DNA of 5,510 nucleotides from Clostridiales bacterium (GTDB lineage: Bacteria > Bacillota_A > Clostridia > Oscillospirales > Acutalibacteraceae), in the NCBI GenBank assembly GCA_009774735.1, contig VSOH01000304.1, positions 1-5,510 of the forward strand, given 5' to 3'. Below are positions 1 to 5,056 of the stretch, piece by piece; the first letter of the stretch is position 1; every line of letters starts with the position of its first letter. A model generated the notes under the pieces. It saw only the letters and a list, made by a program, of their open reading frames with translations, was not told where the DNA came from and did not search any database. The position numbers and the translations under genes are program-made.

Positions 1-24
1 TAATAAATTTAACGAGGTGTCAAT

Positions 25-126
25 ATGAGTAAATTCTTAATAACGCTTGGCATTATCCTTGTTGTATTTGGTATCGCAAAACTTAGTATATATCTTATAA
101 ATAGAAACAAAAACAACGAGGTATAA
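25..126 (+). CDS. Small single-pass membrane peptide (33 aa), unknown function
   Basis: This short open frame starts with ATG behind GAGGTG (14-19), spaced 5 bases, and ends in TAA at 124-126. The product begins MSKFLITLGI. A hydrophobic stretch of about 22 residues (4-25, rich in I, L, V, F, G) is followed by a short polar tail with R27, K29 and E32, so one membrane span is likely. The positive charges after the span (R27, K29) suggest that the C-terminus faces the cytoplasm. Its last codons (GAG GTA TAA) supply the ribosome binding site of the next gene, whose start lies only 3 bases further on, so the two are probably co-translated. The sequence AACGAGGT precedes both starts (11-18 and 115-122). 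I do not recognise a family. The gene call rests on the ribosome binding site, the coupling and the composition. Confidence 0.6.
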   Translation: MSKFLITLGIILVVFGIAKLSIYLINRNKNNEV

Positions 127-129
127 AAT

Positions 130-315
130 ATGTTTAAATTAGAATATACATTTTATAATGTGCGTAAATTAATAGAATGGCTTAAAGAAAAAAATTATAA
201 TGCTGGTTCTCCTGAGGCATTTTCAGAATGGTTATATAACTTCTTTAATGAGGGCAATTCTGTAACTGTGCATGGAGAAGAATATGATTATCAATATTGT
301 ATGGAATTAATCTAA
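130..315 (+). CDS. Small hypothetical phage-type protein (61 aa)
   Basis: The start ATG sits 7 bases after GAGG (118-121), which lies inside the last codons of the upstream peptide gene. The protein is acidic and rich in aromatic residues. An N-terminal half (residues 8-40) of probable helices contains LIEWLKEKNYNAGSPEAF and EWLYNFF; a second part contains SVTVHGEEYDYQYC and probably forms a beta-hairpin. There is no signal peptide, membrane span or catalytic motif. The EWL(K)...AGSPEA...EWL...VTVHGEEYDY pattern resembles small uncharacterised proteins I associate with Clostridia phages and mobile elements, but I cannot name a family or function. It probably belongs to the same transcript as the 33-aa peptide upstream and perhaps the helix-turn-helix gene downstream. 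No alternative product is suggested. Confidence 0.75.
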   Translation: MFKLEYTFYNVRKLIEWLKEKNYNAGSPEAFSEWLYNFFNEGNSVTVHGEEYDYQYCMELI

Positions 316-322
316 TGCTTCT

Positions 323-377
323 GGAGGGTTGAGCATATCAGCCCTATCCCATAAATACGGCGGCAGCCTTTAAAGCT
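323..377 (+). promoter_or_regulatory. Structured leader before the helix-turn-helix gene
   Basis: The 76 bases between the two plus-strand genes are more GC-rich than their surroundings. AGGGTTGA (325-332) pairs with TCAGCCCT (338-345) around the loop GCATA, giving an 8-bp stem with one G-U pair; GG (323-324) can extend it to CC (348-349) across a 2-base bulge. A near-palindrome AGC(C)TTTAAAGCT lies at 365-377, just before the ribosome binding site GGAGG (379-383). A weak promoter can also be read: TTGAGC (329-334), a 17-base gap, then TAAATA (352-357). The -10 match is poor. The hairpin is seen directly; whether it acts as RNA structure, protein-binding site or nothing is unknown. Confidence 0.35.
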
Positions 378-391
378 CGGAGGAATATAAA

Positions 392-817
392 ATGAACCTT
401 AAAAATATCAGAAAATTTATGAAATTCACACAACAGGATATCACTGACTTATTCAGAATACCAAGAAGAACATTTCAAGACTGGGAACTTGGCAACAGGA
501 AGTGCCCGGAATGGTGCAAACGTCTTGTAATTGAAAAAATACTTAATTACAAAGGTGATGGTTATGTAACTATATACAAAATTGATGATATTACAGGTGA
601 TGAAAATCAAACATTATATTTAGGAGCGGTTTATGATGAGGCAATTGCAACTTATGAACAGGCTTACATTAATATAAAGAATTCGATTGATTGCGAATAT
701 CCTGACACTTTCATTGAGGCAAAAATATATAGAGTACCACAAGAAATAGATATCAATAATACAACATCAATTACTGATGCTATTTCTAAATATTCAGGCT
801 ATTCATTTACGCTTTAA
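392..817 (+). CDS. Helix-turn-helix protein with unrecognised C-terminal domain (141 aa)
   Basis: The start ATG is 8 bases after GGAGG (379-383). Residues 1-52 form a compact XRE/antitoxin-like helix-turn-helix: KNIRKFMKFTQQDITDLF is the first part, then RIPRRTFQDWELGNRKCPEW, where FQDWELGNR is the typical recognition-helix and following-turn pattern. Residues 57-141 (GYVTIYKI, then YLGAVYDEAIATYEQAY, then FIEAKIYRV) look like a small mixed alpha/beta domain that I do not recognise. DNA binding by the N-terminal part follows from the family; a regulatory role is inference. It is not a typical phage CI repressor, because it has neither an S24 peptidase domain nor a divergent Cro partner in view. 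It is the last plus-strand gene before the convergent junction and ends 16 bases before a terminator hairpin. It could be a small phage regulator, or an accessory protein carried near the phage end. Confidence 0.8.
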   Translation: MNLKNIRKFMKFTQQDITDLFRIPRRTFQDWELGNRKCPEWCKRLVIEKILNYKGDGYVTIYKIDDITGDENQTLYLGAVYDEAIATYEQAYINIKNSIDCEYPDTFIEAKIYRVPQEIDINNTTSITDAISKYSGYSFTL

Positions 818-821
818 TACT

Positions 822-867
822 AAAACAAAAAAATCCCCTCAGTCTCAATCAAGAGAAAGAGGGGGAT
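822..867 (-). terminator. Intrinsic terminator of the minus-strand lysis operon, possibly bidirectional
   Basis: On the minus strand, ATCCCCCTC (859-867) pairs with GAGGGGAT (833-840) with one bulged base. An upper stem TCTC/GAGA (843-846 with 853-856) closes a 6-base loop. The stem is followed on the minus strand by seven T, a G and four T (complement of 822-833), a textbook rho-independent terminator. It lies about 130 bases after the stop of the C39-like lysin gene. Read on the plus strand, the same hairpin has only a weak T-run (871-874, after AAG), so termination of the helix-turn-helix gene from the left is possible but less certain. Confidence 0.8.
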
Positions 868-877
868 AAGTTTTAAA

Positions 878-906
878 TTAATTGTTCGGAATTTCCGAAC
901 AATTAA
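878..906. repeat. Perfect 29-base inverted repeat in the convergent intergenic gap
   Basis: The arms TTAATTGTTCGGAA (878-891) and TTCCGAACAATTAA (893-906) are exact reverse complements, 14 bases each, around a single central T (892). The repeat sits between the two converging transcription units, directly beside the terminator hairpin. Neither strand has a proper T-tract after it, so it is a poor classical terminator, although it could reinforce termination or protect 3' ends. A dimeric-protein binding site or a recombination site would also show this symmetry. The symmetry is seen directly; the role is unknown. Confidence 0.75.
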
Positions 907-999
907 AATATTTTAACCATTATCTAAATATTTACTAACTATCGTCTAACTTTCAAAATTAGAAATAAACTTTAGAAATATATTTACAAAGTTTTAAAA
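907..999. other. AT-rich non-coding spacer after the lysis operon
   Basis: This stretch lies between the inverted repeat and the stop codon of the C39-like lysin gene. It is very AT-rich and has no open frame with a ribosome binding site. It contains a direct repeat TTAGAAATA (959-967 and 972-980) and a weak 6-bp stem CAAAGT/ACTTTG (987-992 with 1002-1007) that overlaps the end of the lysin gene. It probably serves only as the 3' untranslated end of the lysis transcript. Confidence 0.4.
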
Positions 1000-1869
1000 T
1001 CACTTTGCATATTTCGAACCGTTATAATAAACACAAATCCAACCGCTTGGAATTTTCACCCATATGTCAGAGCCGTTCTTTTTAACTTGCTGCACAGTAA
1101 ATTTTGTGCCGCTCTTTAATACAGCATAAGTCTGATTGAGTGCATTCTTTCGACCGTCAACGGTAAGTTGTGAGCGTTTCTTTTGCGAGTAGTTAGTGCC
1201 CGCACCCGTTCTTACTTTTACATTAGTGGTGAGAGTATATACACTGCCTACCTTAAAATTCGGAGCGGAATTGTTTACCTTGTTTGATGTTGTCGACTGA
1301 GATACATTAGGCTTTTTGTATGATACCAAGAAATAAGCGGGAGAGCGGTCTCTCGTTGCCTTTCCGATTTCAGACTGAGAAATAATACAACCGTTTGTTG
1401 TTTTCTTGATAATTCTCTTTGGTCTGCTGTATGCATCATATTTACCACTGTACATTTGAGGGTCAAACACCTCAATGTTATTACCACTCATACGATAACA
1501 CACAACAAAATGCCCTGCTGTACTGAATACATTATATGCATCCCCCTGATTAGCAATAGCAATACCGCCATTCTTAAGATGCGATACAAGTTTGCTCTCA
1601 TCGTTAGTAGTGGTAAAAGACAAACCGCTGACCGATTTACAAAGAGCCTTTAACAATGTTGTCTCATTTGTACCACTGTTATCTCTTGCACCATTCTTGA
1701 GGGCTAATTCAGCCATTTGCTTTACGGTATATAATTCTTTTCCTACAAGATTATTAACCGTAATACAAGCCGCACAGACGCCACAGCCCGATGTCTTGAT
1801 TGTCTTTCCATTCCCCTTATATGCATAAGTTATATTGTTGTAATTCATTTGATTGTAATAATAAGCCAT
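1000..1869 (-). CDS. Phage lysin: C39-like cysteine peptidase with C-terminal SH3 domain (289 aa)
   Basis: The start is set by AAGGAG (1878-1883) 8 bases upstream, inside the end of the amidase gene. Residues 1-185 fit a papain-fold peptidase of the C39-like (Peptidase_C39_2) group: Q7 in YNQMNY is the probable oxyanion-hole glutamine, C29 in SGCGVC the nucleophile, H120 in AGHFVV and D136 in EVFDPQ complete the triad. The spacing and the GT motif (G66-T67) between them fit the family. A Ser/Thr/Asn linker (about 187-204) leads to a bacterial SH3-type wall-binding domain (205-289) with VRTGAGTNY, DGRKNALNQTYAVLKSGT and the ending SGWICVYYNGSKYAK. It has no signal peptide, so export through the holin lesion is expected. 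It is the last gene of the tail-lysis operon, and its position and architecture point to an endolysin that cuts peptide bonds in the peptidoglycan. The exact bond is not known from sequence. Confidence 0.85.
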   Translation of the reverse strand: MAYYYNQMNYNNITYAYKGNGKTIKTSGCGVCAACITVNNLVGKELYTVKQMAELALKNGARDNSGTNETTLLKALCKSVSGLSFTTTNDESKLVSHLKNGGIAIANQGDAYNVFSTAGHFVVCYRMSGNNIEVFDPQMYSGKYDAYSRPKRIIKKTTNGCIISQSEIGKATRDRSPAYFLVSYKKPNVSQSTTSNKVNNSAPNFKVGSVYTLTTNVKVRTGAGTNYSQKKRSQLTVDGRKNALNQTYAVLKSGTKFTVQQVKKNGSDIWVKIPSGWICVYYNGSKYAK

Positions 1870-1874
1870 TCTAA

Positions 1875-2453
1875 TTACTCCTTAACGAAATATTGATATA
1901 AAGTATCAGCCACTGCATCGGCTATCGTTTTCAAATTTTCATCATTGTTTAAATACTCGCACTCGCTCACATTGTTGTGATTACCATACTGGATTATAAA
2001 TGCATCGACCTTATTGTCTTTTGTAATGGTCGCCCCTCGTAATACTCCGTATATGTCGCCATAATTACCCTTACGAGCAAATACGCCCCTGCGTTCAGTC
2101 CCTGTTATTGAAACAATATCATCAAGTAATAAATTACCAAGAGCAACAGAGCCGTCACATTTTACAGAACGATAAATGCCGACACCATTCTCATTATCAC
2201 TCGTGTGATTAGATATAAAAACAACCTTGTTGAATTTATCCGATTTATCAGAGGCGATTTTGCCGCGTTCATATAAAGATAAATCTTTATTGACCTTATG
2301 CGTTATAACAACCTTAAAGCCAAGAGCCTCAAGAGCCTTTTTCTGATACTGTGATAAAGCAAACATTTTGTCACCCTCACAATACCCCTCCACTACTCCA
2401 TTATTAACACCGTGACAATGTCCGGGATCTAAAACGATTAACACTTTATTCAT
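1875..2453 (-). CDS. Phage N-acetylmuramoyl-L-alanine amidase, Amidase_3 family (192 aa)
   Basis: Members of this zinc enzyme family cut the bond between N-acetylmuramic acid and L-alanine in peptidoglycan. The ATG at 2451-2453 is preferred: AGGAGG (2463-2468) lies 9 bases before it and the product then begins directly with the first beta-strand, MNKVLIVLDPGH. The gene overlaps the holin by 8 bases. Likely zinc ligands are H12 (LDPGH), E26 (GYCEGD) and H83 (FISNHTSD), spaced as in phage Amidase_3 enzymes. The fourth motif, usually [LI][VI]E.GF..N..E, reads IIQYGNHNNVSECEYL here, so the position of the catalytic glutamate is Q155 (codon CAG). This may lower or abolish activity. The protein is one catalytic domain only, with no SH3, LysM or other wall-binding segment, unlike most phage amidases. 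The next gene encodes a second lysin that does have a binding domain. Confidence 0.88.
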   Translation of the reverse strand: MNKVLIVLDPGHCHGVNNGVVEGYCEGDKMFALSQYQKKALEALGFKVVITHKVNKDLSLYERGKIASDKSDKFNKVVFISNHTSDNENGVGIYRSVKCDGSVALGNLLLDDIVSITGTERRGVFARKGNYGDIYGVLRGATITKDNKVDAFIIQYGNHNNVSECEYLNNDENLKTIADAVADTLYQYFVKE

Positions 2454-2874
2454 CGTCAGAGTCCTCCTCATTCTCAGCCTTTATATTCTTATCGCGTATC
2501 TGAATAAAAATCGCTTTCAATTTTTCAGGTATAGGTATAAACTCGGCAGCGTTCTCAAGCAATGAAATACCCTCGTTACAGAGGAAAAATATAATTGTAA
2601 TTTCTCTGATAGGTACTGCACCACCTAAAACGTTCTCAATAATCACCGCAACAACGACAACTATTAGAATTAAAAACTTGCGTATCAGACCTTTAAATCC
2701 TGTTTCACTTGATACCGTTTTAGTATAAATTGCCTTTAACACACCGGTTATGTAATCCAATACAATAAAAGCAATTAACGCTTTAAGTATCACATCATAA
2801 CCGCCGAAAAGATTGCATAAAAAACCGCCGACGATACCGCCGACGATTGATGAAATATTAAATAACTTATCCAT
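2446..2874 (-). CDS. Phage holin, phage_holin_4_1 / TIGR01593 type (142 aa)
   Basis: Holins collect in the cytoplasmic membrane and open it at a set time so that lysins reach the wall. This protein has a glycine-rich hydrophobic N-terminus (7-25, SSIVGGIVGGFLCNLFGG), a second span (27-48) ending in LDYITGVLKA, a third (66-90, including FLILIVVVVAVIIENVL) and a fourth hydrophobic stretch (92-108). A charged tail ends in NEEDSDDE. The LDYITGVLKA...SSETGFKGLIRK segment and the CNEGISLLENAA segment are hallmarks of this holin family, and the length is usual for it. AAGGAG (2881-2886) overlaps the stop of the tail fibre gene and lies 6 bases before the ATG. The gene overlaps the amidase start by 8 bases (ATGAATAA), as is common for holin-lysin pairs. 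Confidence 0.93.
   Translation of the reverse strand: MDKLFNISSIVGGIVGGFLCNLFGGYDVILKALIAFIVLDYITGVLKAIYTKTVSSETGFKGLIRKFLILIVVVVAVIIENVLGGAVPIREITIIFFLCNEGISLLENAAEFIPIPEKLKAIFIQIRDKNIKAENEEDSDDE
2463..2468 (-). promoter_or_regulatory. Ribosome binding site that decides the amidase start
   Basis: AGGAGG on the minus strand lies inside the last codons of the holin gene, 9 bases before the ATG at 2451-2453. The in-frame ATG at 2469-2471 lies immediately upstream of this site and has no comparable site of its own; it would add only MRRTLT, which is the translation of the binding site itself. The shorter start is therefore favoured. Confidence 0.8.
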
Positions 2875-2884
2875 TTTTTACTCC

Positions 2885-5053
2885 TTAAAATCCGATTACA
2901 TAACGCAATACAAATCTTGAATTGTCGTAAGTAATACCGCTGTTTGTTCCTTTGTTTTTATTATTATCATTGCCAAGTATACTCTTATCACGAATATACA
3001 AGTATTTTCGACCAATATAATTAAAGTCACCCCAAGTAAGTGTAAATTGATACCCTGCAGATGTCAGCGGCACCATTGATTTCGGTATATAGAATATCTG
3101 CCAACCATACTCATTGGGTGTGTTATTTTCAATATCATAAGTTGAAAACACCAATGCTGCACCGTTAGGCTGAGCAGAAATACTCTCCGATAAATTTGCG
3201 GTATGATTACTCGTCATATAATAAGCTCCACTCCATAAAACACGATTAGTTGTTTTGATTAGCGGTCTCCACGAGTCCCAATTATAGCCGTCTATAACAT
3301 TTACACCATAGTAACCCGTTCTAAACCACACCTCGACACCTGTCGGCGTCCGGGATGATATACCGGTCTTTTCAGAAACCCTAATTAGCGTCTGATGTAT
3401 TGTTTTTTTGTAGTAATCACCATTTTTTGATTTTTGCACACTGCTTAAATGTACGATTAAAATGGATTGACCTACACCCTCATATGCCGGAGCGTGACTT
3501 ATACCACCTGTTGTAGCACCGTTCCCGCTTACAAAAGTACCCTCGTCAACAAACTTGTTAAAATCGCTGTACTCAAAATCAACAGGCTCAAAACCTTTGC
3601 GAGCCTTAATCGGCATAAAGAAATCGGCTATACCCGGCTCAGTAGCAACACCGCCAAATGCTATACCTGTACCCTTGCCGTAAAAATCAATATCAACATT
3701 GTTACAGTCAAGAATGATTTTATACGTAGTACGCTTATACTCATCCAAAGTATCATTGACAATAATTTCAAAATTATATGACTTAGTAGCCTCAACGCCT
3801 TTGATTACTTTGCTGATATTAAATTCATATATTCCCGATGTGCCTTTTACTTCAACTGTTTTCCACGATAATTTATCAGTAGCACCCGTAGGTTTATACC
3901 TTATTTTAGCAGCATAAGTATTGTTTAACGTCGCTGATACTCGACCATTAATTTGGACTAACGCATTATCCCCCTCGTCCTCGAGATTACCGTTTGTGTC
4001 ACACCGCTTTACTGTACAGGAGTCCAATGTCAAATTACAGTAATCTATAAAATCCACTGTAATCGTTTTGGTCGTCGTAAATCCTCTTGAGTCAGAACAA
4101 GTAACCTCAACAGGTATTTGACCGCTCTTATCAATTATAGTGCCGTAACCATAAAATGTACTATCGGGGTCACCTACCCAAGGTTTGTTATATGTCGCAA
4201 AGGAATTTCGCAGACCGCCAACTTTAGCATTCACGCTCTTGATTGTTGCACCATATTGTCCGAGTGCTTTACCGATAATATTAATATTTGATAGATTACA
4301 TATGAATGTTGTTGTTTCTTCCGCAATATCAGATAATACCCTGAAATCAAGTGTCGGTGCAAGAGTATCATCAACAGTTAGTGTAAAACTGCTTTGCGAT
4401 GATCCCAAGCTTTGACCGTTTTCATCGTATGTAACACATCTGACCGAGCATATACCGCTTGTCAAATTGGGTATTTGCTCCGCTAACAATAGCGGTATAG
4501 TCCAATATGATTTTCTCGGTTTATATTTTTGTTCAATATATCCGCTGTTATCTAAAAAAGTATACTCAAGATCAACGACATAATTATCAAAAGCCTTGTC
4601 TATATTTATTATTAACTGCTTTCCGACGCAACAAGATGTCTTATCAAGCGTTATTGTTGCAGGTGCAGGTAAAGGCTCTACAGTGTGGTAATAGCCCCAA
4701 ATGGCTATCGTATCATATCTAACTCCGCCAAGTACAGAGTTAACAACAATATTAAACCTCATATCATATGCATCGCAAGTTCCATTAGCATTGTGATATA
4801 ACACCTTTGATGTTCTTCCAATATGTATCTCTCCTGTTCCGATAATAGCACTATTTATATATTGTGCTGTACCGCCGATAGTAACAGTATGAGTCTGCGA
4901 CGGAATATTAACATCCAAATCAGTAACCATATACAAATCACAGGTAACAGTTGACGTTAACTGCTCTTTATCCTGAGCAACCTCATAATTACACCGAATT
5001 GTGATTTTTTTATCATCACTTACCCATTTTACATTACCGTTCATATCAGACAT
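2885..5053 (-). CDS. DUF859-type phage minor structural protein / tail fibre with receptor-binding tip (722 aa)
   Basis: This is probably the host-recognition fibre or distal tail protein of a siphovirus. The start has AGGAGG (5062-5067) 8 bases upstream, at the end of the preceding tail gene. The N-terminal part (about 1-235) is made of beta-sandwich segments with IGGTAQYINSAIIGTGEIHI, PATITLDKTSCCVGKQLIINI, CSVRCVTYDENGQSLGS and FTLTVDDTLAPTLDF, following the DUF859 pattern. The middle (235-455) continues with Ig-like strands, including VEVTCSDSRGFTTTKTITV. A DUF859-style segment DFYGKGTGIAFGGVATEPG (about 455-473) closes it. The C-terminal 220 residues look like a tip domain: a knob-like WDSWRPLI (about 593-600), then LWSGAYYMTSNHTANLS, QIFYIPKSMV, RKYLYIRDKSILGN and the ending RFVLRYVIGF, a pattern shared by tail proteins of several low-GC Gram-positive phages. 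Its place between a tail-tip protein and the holin supports the call. The exact receptor cannot be read from sequence. Confidence 0.85.
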   Translation of the reverse strand: MSDMNGNVKWVSDDKKITIRCNYEVAQDKEQLTSTVTCDLYMVTDLDVNIPSQTHTVTIGGTAQYINSAIIGTGEIHIGRTSKVLYHNANGTCDAYDMRFNIVVNSVLGGVRYDTIAIWGYYHTVEPLPAPATITLDKTSCCVGKQLIINIDKAFDNYVVDLEYTFLDNSGYIEQKYKPRKSYWTIPLLLAEQIPNLTSGICSVRCVTYDENGQSLGSSQSSFTLTVDDTLAPTLDFRVLSDIAEETTTFICNLSNINIIGKALGQYGATIKSVNAKVGGLRNSFATYNKPWVGDPDSTFYGYGTIIDKSGQIPVEVTCSDSRGFTTTKTITVDFIDYCNLTLDSCTVKRCDTNGNLEDEGDNALVQINGRVSATLNNTYAAKIRYKPTGATDKLSWKTVEVKGTSGIYEFNISKVIKGVEATKSYNFEIIVNDTLDEYKRTTYKIILDCNNVDIDFYGKGTGIAFGGVATEPGIADFFMPIKARKGFEPVDFEYSDFNKFVDEGTFVSGNGATTGGISHAPAYEGVGQSILIVHLSSVQKSKNGDYYKKTIHQTLIRVSEKTGISSRTPTGVEVWFRTGYYGVNVIDGYNWDSWRPLIKTTNRVLWSGAYYMTSNHTANLSESISAQPNGAALVFSTYDIENNTPNEYGWQIFYIPKSMVPLTSAGYQFTLTWGDFNYIGRKYLYIRDKSILGNDNNKNKGTNSGITYDNSRFVLRYVIGF

Positions 5054-5056
5054 ATA

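Noticed and set aside
878..906. Reading the inverted repeat as a LexA box or a dif site
   Set aside because: The half-site order (GTTCGG...CCGAAC) is the reverse of the Gram-positive LexA box, and the arms do not resemble XerC/XerD half-sites.
1275..1828. Overlapping open frames on both strands inside the C39-like lysin gene (1275-1487, 1456-1653, 1592-1828)
   Set aside because: They lie wholly within a well-supported gene, lack good ribosome binding sites and give proteins of no recognisable style.
2454..2471. Upstream ATG of the amidase, adding MRRTLT
   Set aside because: The extra codons are the translation of the Shine-Dalgarno sequence itself, and the fold begins at the next methionine.
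2885..3530. A diversity-generating retroelement variable region at the end of the fibre gene
   Set aside because: There is no second copy of the sequence in the window, no reverse transcriptase gene and no typical variable-site pattern.
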